From: Lachnospiraceae bacterium
GTDB taxonomy: Bacteria; Bacillota; Clostridia; Lachnospirales; Lachnospiraceae
DNA: 64,000 nucleotides
Assembly: GCA_024683645.1 (NCBI GenBank)
Contig: JAIKYA010000075.1
Coordinates: forward strand, 1-64,000
Direction of reading: 5' to 3'
Shown in pieces: positions 1 through 7,369 of the stretch. The notes under the pieces are model-generated. The model searched no databases, had not been told where the DNA came from, and saw nothing but the letters and a program-made list of their open reading frames with translations. Within the stretch, counting starts at the first letter, position 1; every line of letters starts with the position of its first letter. A program made the position numbers and the translations under genes.

Positions 1-427
1 CACTGTCGGCAAGGAATATCATTTCGTTGCTGCTGTAATCAACTCCTTCGGTAAGTTTGGCAAAGTTTTCAAGAAGACCATGGTCTCTTATTGCCTGTTT
101 TGCAGCATAATCCGCCTCGGTAAGCGCAAAACCTTCAGATGAATATTCCGTTTCATCTTCACCGGCTTCGACTGTCTCCTCCTCCGGAGTACTTACATCA
201 ACAGCTGTATCTTCCGATATTTCATCCGTTTCTTCTGCTGCATTACTGCTGACCTCTGTTTCCACAGTATCGGCTGATTCCACGGATGTCTCCTCTTCAT
301 CCGCAGATGCTTCTGCTACGATGTCTTCAGTCATCTCCCCTGCCATTGCAGTGATAGGCGACTGGGCTCCGACTGTGATGACGGTCATTATCATCGCGAT
401 CAGGCGCCTTACTCTCTTGTTGTGCAT
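1..427 (-). CDS. secreted protein, probable S8 (subtilisin-like) peptidase, N-terminal part only
   Basis: The gene runs off the left edge of the window, so only about 142 N-terminal residues are visible. ATG at 427-425 follows a strong aaggaggt ribosome site. The visible protein starts MHNKRVRRLIAMIMTVIT, a signal peptide with a basic N-region and hydrophobic core, followed by about 60 residues very rich in Glu, Asp, Ser and Thr. After that come LTEADYAAKQAIRDHG and VDYSSNEMIFLADS. I remember this last pattern from the propeptide of secreted S8 serine peptidases of Lachnospiraceae, where the text after FLADS is usually EEEA..IA..YG. The neighbouring lipoprotein at 4208-4735 carries exactly that continuation. 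No catalytic residue is in view, so the peptidase call is inference; secreted protein is near certain. It lies downstream of the cellulase gene in the same direction. Confidence 0.5.
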   Translation of the reverse strand, partial: MHNKRVRRLIAMIMTVITVGAQSPITAMAGEMTEDIVAEASADEEETSVESADTVETEVSSNAAEETDEISEDTAVDVSTPEEETVEAGEDETEYSSEGFALTEADYAAKQAIRDHGLLENFAKLTEGVDYSSNEMIFLADS

Positions 428-463
428 CCCCTATACCTCCTTCTCTTTTCAACACAATAGGAA

Positions 464-488
464 AAAAGTGTCCTGGTCTGACACTTTT
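464..488 (-). terminator. hairpin, probable terminator after the cellulase operon
   Basis: A perfect 9-bp stem (aaaagtgtc / gacactttt) with a 7-nt loop lies 65 nt past the cellulase stop. On the minus strand the stem runs into TTTTTT. It also sits only 37 nt upstream of the next gene's start, so it could instead act as a leader attenuator for that gene. A weak promoter (TTTACA, 17 nt, TAAAGT) may lie between the cellulase stop and this hairpin. Confidence 0.6.
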
Positions 489-551
489 CCCATCTTATAT
501 TTATATTCACTTTAACACAAATGGATAGTTATGTAAATAGAGTTTTGGGGC

Positions 552-2564
552 TCATTTTATCCCTTTTGCAGCATCCAAGCTCACACCGTTATCGCCCAGC
601 GCTATCTTATGATCCAGCCCGACAAACTTTCCGTTTTCCTGCCAGAGCACTTCTTTGACAAAGTCATATTTATCGGAATCCCAGGTAGTGAAGTCATCCA
701 GCAGCAGTCCGCCTGTATCTCCGGAGTTGGCATTCAGACACCAGAAGGTATGATTAAGATGGTATTTCCCTATCAGTGTACGCATATGCGTCATCCACGT
801 AAGATTGGGTTCACGCATGAAGCCGCCCCATTCACCGATCAGCAGCGGTGCCGTATCATTCTCATAGATATAGAACCAGTTGTCATGCCAGCAGTCCTTC
901 ATCAGCGAATCATAGTCATAGCCATCCTTAAACCAGGGCTGTTCATATACCGTCGGACCGTAATCATGGGGTGAATATACCAGCTTGTCCTGATACTTGC
1001 CCAGATCCACCGGATAATCAGCCACGCCGCGGAGATTCCCGCCCCACCAGTTGAAATCATAATCCGCGCTGTCCTGGGAATGATAATCTCCGTTGCTCTT
1101 AATGTCCTTCGGATATATCTCGGTACCTTCCACCATTATCAGTACGTTGGGATTCTTCTCAAGTACGGTCAGCGCAGCCTTCTCGGCTATATATTTCCAG
1201 TTATTGGCATCCTTGGAATCATTCCAGATAGCAGCCTTCTTACCTTCGTTGGGTTTGCCGTGAGGTTCGTTCTTCAAGTCAAAAGCTATCACGGTATCAT
1301 TATTCTTATACCTGTCAGCAGCCCAGGCCAGAGCCTTTAAGTAATCCGCTTCCGATACCTTGTCGGTGCACCACATATTTGTATTATGACCTGCTGCATC
1401 TGTCTCGGCGCTGTGGATATCGATCATGACCTTGATCCCGTTAGCTTCCGCAAGGGACAGGAAGTACTCAAAGATCTGCAGACTGTTCATCGAGTTAAGC
1501 TCGGGATTATAAGCATTATTGTAATTTGCCTTCGGATATGTCCCCGCAGCCCATTCGTTCAGCAGCTGGGCCGACATGGGAACTCTGATCAGATTGAAGC
1601 CGTGATCTGCTATAGCCTTCACCGTAGGTGCCAGCTGGCTGTTCCAGAGCCCATCAAAGGTATTCGTTCCCGTATTGTATCCGAACCAGTTAACGCCTGT
1701 CAGCCATACTTCCTTATTGTTCTTATCAAGTATCTTATGGCCGTCGGTATGCAGCCAGTCATCTCCCTGTACGGCATCATCACATCTGGTGAGCAGTTCT
1801 TCCACTTCTTCGGCGCTCATGCTGCCGTTATTATTGTTATTATTCTGCGCATTATTCTGAGCATTGGGGTCCACTTTGCCTGCGATCACCGTGCAGGCTT
1901 CGCCGTTAAGTGTAGCGGAACTTACTACCACTTTATCACCCTTTATGCCCATATTGCAGCCGCAGTTAACACTGCCGCCCCTGGCAACGGAAGCGTTGTA
2001 ATCCGCATTTGTTATGCTAAGTGTTTCTCCCGATATTTTGAAAGTGCCGTTCCAGCCGTCAACCTGCGAAAGACCTTCTATCTCCAATTTCAGTTCCCAG
2101 CCGTTTATATCAGCCCCGGAGTTGTTTGTAAGCTGAAAATCCACACCACTCATGGTCAGGCCGCTGTTTTCCCAGCTGTTATTGGTGCCGTAGATCAGGA
2201 TATAACCTTCTTCAGGCTGATCTTTTTCTTTTTCCTCTTCAGCTGCAGGCTTATCTTCTTTCTTATCTTCCTTCTTTTCTTCGGCCTTTTTATCACCGCC
2301 TACAGCCATTCCCGCAGCGGGCACTTCCTCTGTTTCTGCAGACTCTGTCTTTTCTTCAGCGTCCTTACTCTCAGTGGCATCATTTTCCGCGTCTTCATTC
2401 TCATCCGTCACTTTTACTGCTACGGAATTGCCAAGATCCGTCTTCTCGTTATCTTTGTCCTTAGCATTCTTCATGATCCCTTTAAATGCAAGGATCACTA
2501 CTATCATAAGACACATTGTTATTATGGATCCGATCGCTATGTATTTCAGTTTATTTATATTCAT
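552..2564 (-). CDS. membrane-anchored cellulase, CBM2 plus GH5 (subfamily 1-like) endoglucanase
   Basis: This 670-aa protein should hydrolyse beta-1,4-glucan at the cell surface. Residues 8-28 form a membrane anchor or uncleaved signal, followed by a charged Glu/Lys-rich spacer (about 35-120). Residues 122-228 match the carbohydrate-binding module CBM2 (TNNSGADINGWELKLEIEGL, then NADYNASVARGGSVN and SATLNGEAC). An Asn-rich linker follows, and from about 270 a GH5 catalytic domain. The acid/base Glu433 is in KNEPHG, the nucleophile Glu578 in GEWGG, and the WWGGNLRGV and YSPHDYGP motifs resemble the Acidothermus E1 type (GH5_1). The start codon lies 1 nt past the stop of the CAP gene, indicating translational coupling in one operon. 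The family call is secure; the exact subfamily is from memory of motifs. Confidence 0.93.
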   Translation of the reverse strand: MNINKLKYIAIGSIITMCLMIVVILAFKGIMKNAKDKDNEKTDLGNSVAVKVTDENEDAENDATESKDAEEKTESAETEEVPAAGMAVGGDKKAEEKKEDKKEDKPAAEEEKEKDQPEEGYILIYGTNNSWENSGLTMSGVDFQLTNNSGADINGWELKLEIEGLSQVDGWNGTFKISGETLSITNADYNASVARGGSVNCGCNMGIKGDKVVVSSATLNGEACTVIAGKVDPNAQNNAQNNNNNNGSMSAEEVEELLTRCDDAVQGDDWLHTDGHKILDKNNKEVWLTGVNWFGYNTGTNTFDGLWNSQLAPTVKAIADHGFNLIRVPMSAQLLNEWAAGTYPKANYNNAYNPELNSMNSLQIFEYFLSLAEANGIKVMIDIHSAETDAAGHNTNMWCTDKVSEADYLKALAWAADRYKNNDTVIAFDLKNEPHGKPNEGKKAAIWNDSKDANNWKYIAEKAALTVLEKNPNVLIMVEGTEIYPKDIKSNGDYHSQDSADYDFNWWGGNLRGVADYPVDLGKYQDKLVYSPHDYGPTVYEQPWFKDGYDYDSLMKDCWHDNWFYIYENDTAPLLIGEWGGFMREPNLTWMTHMRTLIGKYHLNHTFWCLNANSGDTGGLLLDDFTTWDSDKYDFVKEVLWQENGKFVGLDHKIALGDNGVSLDAAKGIK

Positions 2565-2565
2565 C

Positions 2566-4197
2566 TCATTCCACCGTTATCACTGTTTTGTATTCCGCTC
2601 CGTCCAGTACAGCTTTAACAGTTGCCGTACCCACACTGTTTGTACTAAGTTTTACGATATTATTCTTCTTTGTGGGCGTAAGGCTTACTGCACTGCCCTC
2701 AACACTCCACTGTATCTTATCTTTGTTAAAGCTGCTTACATTCTTAAGGGTCAGCTTCTTGTTCTTGCCATTCTTTATAGTAATTGTTTCCTTAAGTTTG
2801 GGAATTTTGACTTTCAGTTCTGCGGTATACTTTGCTGCCTTGTCACCGGTACCGATATAAGCACTTATCTTTACGCTGCCGCTTTTATCTCCTGCAGTTA
2901 TCAGGCCGGTATTTTCATTTACCGTCATTATCTGCTGCTTGGATTCCGGGATCGTGAACCTGATACTCTTGCCTTCGGGAATATTAGTGATAAAGCTGCA
3001 TGCATCCAAGCTCATTCCGCTATGGGTAAGCTCAGCTTGAGTAAATTTGAAAACCGGCTTGTATACCGATACTTTTATCTTGCCGGCAAGTACCTGCCTT
3101 CCGCGTCCGTCCCTGACATATGCATAAACATAAGTGCTTTTCACTTCATCCTTCTTACTGTTCTTTCCGGTGATGATGCCGTCCTTGTTTATGGCTGCAA
3201 CGGATTTCTTATCTGTCTTATAACCGGCTATGGGAACCGCATTTCCCAGCTGTGCCCTGACCAATGCAGAGAGATCATATTTTTCCTTATTTACCAGAGA
3301 GATTTCCGTAACAGTCATCAGAGGATTATCTTCATCAGGCTTAGGATCGTCAGGATCATCCGGTTTCGGATCTTCAGGATCAGTACTGTCTGCCCCGGTG
3401 ATCGTCACTTTACCGTATTCGTCGATAACAGCCTTGTAATCACCGTCTGCAGCGGTATTCTCGGCTTCGCCCGTATTCACGGAACCGAAATCCTGTACCC
3501 AGTAATGTGTTCCTTTATATATCACATGGCCTATACCTATATATTTAAAGTTGCTGCTTAGCATGTTACGGCGGTGTCCCTGGCCGGCATATTTATCATC
3601 ATCTTCTCTCCAGCCGATGAATACCTCTTCCTCCGTAGAATAACCATACGCTATATTCTCGCCTCTCCAGCCTGTTGCCTCATATCCGAGTTCTGCCCAG
3701 GCGGAAAAGCAATTGCCTCCGTTAGGTCTTGTATGTGAAAATTTCTGAACTATTTCAACAGCCCTTAACATAGCGATCTTTTCAAGACCATAATCGTAGG
3801 TGTAATCCGCAAGACCTGCAGCTTTTACTTTTTCGCTGTCATCCTCGCTCCAATACCAGGCCTCATCTGATTTCCTGAAAGAGTTGATACGTGAGAGCAT
3901 CTTCCTTGCTTCAGTCTGTCCGTATTTGAATTCATAAGTATTTGATGCCGTATCGAAGCCATCATTTACAAGCTCAATGCTGTCTTCTTCATCGTAAAGG
4001 ATCTCGGCGATTTCCGTACCTGAGCCTTCACCGGCGATAACAGCCTCATACGAGACATCCTCACCGACATTATCTTCACAGTATGCCGCTTCTTCAGACA
4101 CCCCGGTTTCCGGCATATCTTCGCTGGCTCTTGCAGGCAGTACGCTGACTGCCATTACGATAGTCATCAATGCGGCCAATAATCTGCTCTTCTTCAT
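2566..4197 (-). CDS. secreted CAP-domain (SCP-like) protein with Ig-like repeats
   Basis: This 543-aa protein has a signal peptide ending near ARA (residue 24), an acidic stretch to about 85, and a CAP/SCP domain at about 95-240. CAP signatures are visible: His155 in FSHTRPNG, Glu180 in RGENIAYGY, and His208 in GHRRNML. The rest (about 290-543) is a series of bacterial Ig-like (BIG2-type) segments, for example GIITGKNSK and GLITAGDKSGSVKISAYIG. CAP proteins are extracellular and their bacterial substrates are mostly unknown; no enzymatic role can be claimed. The gene sits between a lipoprotein and the cellulase in one operon, 10 nt after the former and 1 nt before the latter. The ATG has a GGAGAGGAAC ribosome site. 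Confidence 0.9.
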   Translation of the reverse strand: MKKSRLLAALMTIVMAVSVLPARASEDMPETGVSEEAAYCEDNVGEDVSYEAVIAGEGSGTEIAEILYDEEDSIELVNDGFDTASNTYEFKYGQTEARKMLSRINSFRKSDEAWYWSEDDSEKVKAAGLADYTYDYGLEKIAMLRAVEIVQKFSHTRPNGGNCFSAWAELGYEATGWRGENIAYGYSTEEEVFIGWREDDDKYAGQGHRRNMLSSNFKYIGIGHVIYKGTHYWVQDFGSVNTGEAENTAADGDYKAVIDEYGKVTITGADSTDPEDPKPDDPDDPKPDEDNPLMTVTEISLVNKEKYDLSALVRAQLGNAVPIAGYKTDKKSVAAINKDGIITGKNSKKDEVKSTYVYAYVRDGRGRQVLAGKIKVSVYKPVFKFTQAELTHSGMSLDACSFITNIPEGKSIRFTIPESKQQIMTVNENTGLITAGDKSGSVKISAYIGTGDKAAKYTAELKVKIPKLKETITIKNGKNKKLTLKNVSSFNKDKIQWSVEGSAVSLTPTKKNNIVKLSTNSVGTATVKAVLDGAEYKTVITVE

Positions 4198-4207
4198 GTT
4201 CCTCTCC

Positions 4208-4735
4208 TTATTGAATGGTAGATAAATAGTTTATCTCTATGCTTTTCCAGCCGTTATCCTTTCCGCGCTGTACTACTGCAGCGGGGTCCTCGTCGGTCGT
4301 AAATGAGGCTATACCATATTCAAAATCCACAAAAGTGATACCGTACAACGCTGCTATAGCACGTGCTTCCTCTTCTGAATCAGCTGAGCAGAACAGTTCC
4401 CGTCCCTTTGCATAATCAGCGGCGTTACCGAGATCTATATTGATAGGATCATTCGTCTCATTACTTGGGATCACTTCCGTAATTTCCTTATCTCCCGGAG
4501 TCGGTGTAGGCCCGATCTCATCCGTTGCCTTACCGGCGTTATCTTCTTCTTTGACAGCAGTACCTGTACCGCTTACTTTTCCTTTATTATCGCTATTACC
4601 CGAAGCATCTTCTTTAGTGCCTTCATTCCCCGTATGAAGCTCTGTCGCTTCTTCGGTATTTCCCTTTTTTGTACCGGGAGCTTCACAGGCACAAAGAGCA
4701 GCCATGAGTACAAAGACAAATAAAAGCTTCTTCAT
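4208..4735 (-). CDS. small lipoprotein with C-terminal subtilisin-prodomain-like (I9-like) module
   Basis: I take ATG at 4735-4733 as the start because GGAAGGTGA precedes it; an upstream in-frame start would put 17 polar residues before the signal sequence. The 175-aa product begins MKKLLFVFVLMAALCACE, a lipoprotein signal with lipobox LCAC. A low-complexity Thr/Glu/Gly/Asn linker follows to about residue 110. The C-terminal 60 residues (ELFCSADSEEEARAIAALYG, then VDFEYGIASFTTDEDP, then GWKSIEINYLSTI) resemble the propeptide of S8 peptidases, which folds and inhibits the protease. No peptidase domain is attached. It could be a surface-tethered inhibitor or chaperone for the probable subtilase encoded at 1-427. 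The similarity is from memory and was not searched. Confidence 0.7.
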   Translation of the reverse strand: MKKLLFVFVLMAALCACEAPGTKKGNTEEATELHTGNEGTKEDASGNSDNKGKVSGTGTAVKEEDNAGKATDEIGPTPTPGDKEITEVIPSNETNDPINIDLGNAADYAKGRELFCSADSEEEARAIAALYGITFVDFEYGIASFTTDEDPAAVVQRGKDNGWKSIEINYLSTIQ

Positions 4736-4757
4736 AGAGTTCACCTTCCAATCTTTA

Positions 4758-4786
4758 ATTCTACCACTTATCCGGAGATTTCTCAA
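4758..4786 (-). promoter_or_regulatory. sigma-A promoter for the lipoprotein-CAP-cellulase operon
   Basis: On the minus strand TTGAGA is followed after exactly 17 nt by TAGAAT, ending 22 nt before the lipoprotein start codon. It begins right after the T-tract of the serA terminator, so the two transcription units are closely abutted. Confidence 0.75.
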
Positions 4787-4793
4787 ATAAAAA

Positions 4794-4814
4794 GCCCCCG
4801 CGTACTGCGGGGGC
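4794..4814 (-). terminator. rho-independent terminator of serC-serA
   Basis: A perfect 8-bp GC stem (gcccccgc / gcgggggc, loop of 5) is followed on the minus strand by TTTTTATTT. It starts 14 nt past the serA stop. Confidence 0.93.
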
Positions 4815-4827
4815 CTGAATACTTAAC

Positions 4828-5994
4828 TTACTTTATTACCCTTACTCTGATAACGCCTTCAGCCTTCTCAAGCTTCTCAACTATATCAGCACTTACTTCG
4901 CTGTCCGTATCCATAAGAGTGTAAGCATATTCACCCTTGGACTTATTCATCATGTTGTCGATGTTGATACCTGCAGCACCCATAACAGCGGTGAACTGTG
5001 TGATCATATTTGCCTCGTTCCTGTGGCATACGGCAACCCTGCCCTTGGTCTGGCATACGCCCATGTCGGCATTGGGATAGTTAACACTGTTCTTGATATT
5101 TCCGTTCTCAAGGAAATCCTTAACCTGCTGTACAGCCATTACCGCACAGTTGTCTTCTGCTTCTTCTGTGGAAGCTCCGAGGTGAGGCATAAGGATAACG
5201 CCGTCCTGTCCTGCTGTGGTAGGGTTAGCAAAGTCGGAAACATACTTCCTGATCTTGCCTGCATTGATGCCTTCGATAACTGCGGGCTCATCAACAAGCA
5301 GATCTCTTGCGAAGTTGAGGATGATAACGCCTTCCTTCATGTTATCGATGGCTTCTTTGTTGATCATGCCCTTGGTTGCATCCATCAGAGGCACATGGAT
5401 GGTGATATAATCGCACTCTCTGTAGATATCGTTTACATCAAGCACATGCTTTACATCACGGCTTAAGTTCCATGCGGCATTAACGGATACGTAAGGGTCG
5501 TAGCCGTAAACTTCCATGCCCAGATGCTTAGCAGCATTTGCAACCTTTACACCTATAGCGCCAAGGCCGATGATACCCAGCTTCTTGCCTTCGATCTCGG
5601 TACCTGCGAATTTCTTCTTTTCCTTCTCGGCTGTCTTTGCGATGTTCTCATCATCAGCATCGCTCTTGGCCCACTGTACACCGCCGATTATATCTCTTGC
5701 TGCCAGCAGCATACCTGCGATAACCAGTTCCTTAACCGCATTTGCATTGGCACCGGGAGTATTGAATACCACGATACCTTTCTCTGCGCACTTATCAAGA
5801 GGGATGTTATTAACGCCTGCGCCTGCTCTTGCAACAGCCTTTAAAGACTCGGGCAGTTCCATCTCGTGCATTACCGCGCTTCTTACCAGTATGGCATCAG
5901 CCTCGTTAATATCCTCTGTCTTTGTATAATTATCATCAAAATTGTTAAGCCCTACAGCCGCAATGGGATTCAGGCAGTTATACTTAAATGCCAT
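4828..5994 (-). CDS. serA: D-3-phosphoglycerate dehydrogenase
   Basis: This 388-aa cytoplasmic enzyme oxidises 3-phosphoglycerate to 3-phosphohydroxypyruvate, the first step of serine synthesis. The NAD-binding Rossmann motif GLGAIGVKVANAAK lies near residue 145, HVPLMDATKG and NFARDLLVDE follow, and the catalytic His is in MPHLGASTEEAEDN. A C-terminal ACT domain (AYTLMDTDSEVSADIVEKLE) suggests serine feedback control. The length fits the short ACT-type SerA. It lies 12 nt downstream of serC, the next pathway gene, under a shared promoter, and ends at a strong terminator. Confidence 0.97.
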   Translation of the reverse strand: MAFKYNCLNPIAAVGLNNFDDNYTKTEDINEADAILVRSAVMHEMELPESLKAVARAGAGVNNIPLDKCAEKGIVVFNTPGANANAVKELVIAGMLLAARDIIGGVQWAKSDADDENIAKTAEKEKKKFAGTEIEGKKLGIIGLGAIGVKVANAAKHLGMEVYGYDPYVSVNAAWNLSRDVKHVLDVNDIYRECDYITIHVPLMDATKGMINKEAIDNMKEGVIILNFARDLLVDEPAVIEGINAGKIRKYVSDFANPTTAGQDGVILMPHLGASTEEAEDNCAVMAVQQVKDFLENGNIKNSVNYPNADMGVCQTKGRVAVCHRNEANMITQFTAVMGAAGINIDNMMNKSKGEYAYTLMDTDSEVSADIVEKLEKAEGVIRVRVIK

Positions 5995-6006
5995 GATGAC
6001 ACCTCC

Positions 6007-7089
6007 TTATTTATTCTCAGTCTCAAACTTCTTCATGAACTCAACCAGAGCCTTAACACCCTCGATAGGCATAGCATTGTAGATACTTGCTCTCATGCCG
6101 CCCACGCTTCTGTGGCCCTTAAGGTTCTCAAAGCCTGCAGCTTTTGACTCCTTAACGAACTTGGCATCCAGTTCTTCATTACCGGTAACGAAAGGCACGT
6201 TCATGAGTGATCTGTCTTTTGCTACGACAGTTCCCTTGAAAAGTGAACTCTCATCAAGGAAATCATAGAGGATCTTGGCCTTCTCTTCGTTGCGCTGCTT
6301 CATTGCCTCAAGGCCGCCCATCTTCTGTATCCATTTGAATACCTTGCCGCAGATGTAAATACCGTATGCGGGAGGTGTATTGTAAAGAGACTGTGCATCT
6401 GCATGAGTCTTATACTTCAGCATGGTCGGTGTGCCGGGAAGCACATCTTCGGTGATCAGATCTTTTTTCATAATAACAATGACAACACCTGCAGGTCCGA
6501 TATTCTTCTGTACGCCGCCGTATACCACACCGTACTTTGTCACATCCATGGGCTCGCTTAAGAAGCAGGATGAAACATCGGATACAAGAGTCTTACCCTT
6601 CGTATTGGGCAGGGTCTTGAACTTGGTACCGTAAATAGTATTGTTCTCGCAGATGTAGACATAGTCAGCATCGGGAGATATGGGCAGATCCGAGCAGTCG
6701 GGGATATATGAGAAAGTCTTATCCTCGCTGGATGCGATCTTGTTTGCCTTACCGAAAAGCTGTGCTTCCTGGTATGCTTTCTTTGCCCACTGGCCGGTTA
6801 CGATGTAATCAGCCACTTTATTCTTCATAAGGTTCATGGGGATCATTGCGAACTGCTGGCTCGCACCGCCCTGCAGGAACATTACCTCATAGTCATCGGG
6901 TATGTTAAGAAGACTTCTCAGATCAGCCTCAGCTGTTTTGATGATATCATCATAAACCTTAGATCGATGACTCATCTCCATAACGGACATACCACATCCT
7001 CTGTAGTCCATCATTTCATCTGCTGCTTCCCTTAAGACCTCTTCCGGCAGTACGGCCGGACCTGCGGAAAAATTATAAACTCTTCCCAT
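6007..7089 (-). CDS. serC: phosphoserine aminotransferase
   Basis: This PLP enzyme transaminates 3-phosphohydroxypyruvate to phosphoserine. The start is ATG at 7089, where GGAGGATAAGGAA gives a good ribosome site; an upstream TTG overlaps that site. The 360-aa product, the usual SerC length, opens MGRVYNFSAGPAVLPEEV. The PLP lysine is in YGGVQKNIGPAG, and the C-terminus carries GHRSVGGMRASIYNAMP. It is the first gene of the serC-serA pair, driven by the promoter at 7151-7179. Confidence 0.97.
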   Translation of the reverse strand: MGRVYNFSAGPAVLPEEVLREAADEMMDYRGCGMSVMEMSHRSKVYDDIIKTAEADLRSLLNIPDDYEVMFLQGGASQQFAMIPMNLMKNKVADYIVTGQWAKKAYQEAQLFGKANKIASSEDKTFSYIPDCSDLPISPDADYVYICENNTIYGTKFKTLPNTKGKTLVSDVSSCFLSEPMDVTKYGVVYGGVQKNIGPAGVVIVIMKKDLITEDVLPGTPTMLKYKTHADAQSLYNTPPAYGIYICGKVFKWIQKMGGLEAMKQRNEEKAKILYDFLDESSLFKGTVVAKDRSLMNVPFVTGNEELDAKFVKESKAAGFENLKGHRSVGGMRASIYNAMPIEGVKALVEFMKKFETENK

Positions 7090-7150
7090 TTCCTTATCCT
7101 CCAATTGTTATTCAGGGACTTTCCCCTTTTATCTGTCAAAACAGATATTG

Positions 7151-7179
7151 ATTATATACATTTTTTAGGATAACGTCAA
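7151..7179 (-). promoter_or_regulatory. sigma-A promoter of serC-serA
   Basis: On the minus strand TTGACG is separated by 17 nt from a perfect TATAAT. Transcription would start near 7143, at the edge of a short palindrome (atctgt-caaa-acagat, 7131-7146) that would form a small hairpin at the 5' end of the mRNA. Confidence 0.88.
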
Positions 7180-7205
7180 GGAGGGAGAATAGATTATGCG
7201 GCTAT

Positions 7206-7369
7206 GATTTTTGGTATTAAAAGGTCAAATGGGCATACGATCTTCGATCGTATGAAATATGCTGCACAAAAAATCGTCGCGGCAAGCTGGCTTGCCAGAG
7301 CGATTTTTCGTGCAGCATATACAAGCAGCAAAGCTGCTTGGGCCCATTTGACCAGTGTTATTAAAAATC
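7206..7369. repeat. 164-bp cloverleaf-like intergenic element
   Basis: Nested inverted repeats form one outer stem enclosing three hairpins. Outer stem: gattttt 7206-7212 with 7363-7369, then after an internal loop a perfect 12-bp stem 7223-7234 with 7342-7353. Arm 1: catacgatc-ttc-gatcgtatg (7234-7254). Arm 2: atatgctgca 7257-7266 with 7311-7320, continued by aaaaatcg / cgattttt and capped by ggcaag-ctgg-cttgcc (7281-7296). Arm 3: caagcagc-aaa-gctgcttg (7322-7340). On the minus strand the element starts at the base after the stop codon of the 1219-aa gene and ends about 27 nt before the serC promoter. It encodes no protein. It may be a repeated mobile element or a structured 3' UTR. Confidence 0.8.

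Noticed and set aside
464-488. Hairpin as riboswitch for the S8-like gene
   Set aside because: A simple 9-bp stem with a T-run is better explained as a terminator; no aptamer-like structure is present.
1386-2618. 410-aa plus-strand ORF antisense to the cellulase
   Set aside because: A shadow frame: composition is odd (His, Cys and Ile rich) and it lies wholly opposite a well-supported gene.
2374-3561. 395-aa plus-strand ORF antisense to the CAP gene
   Set aside because: Shadow frame overlapping two confirmed genes, with no recognisable domain.
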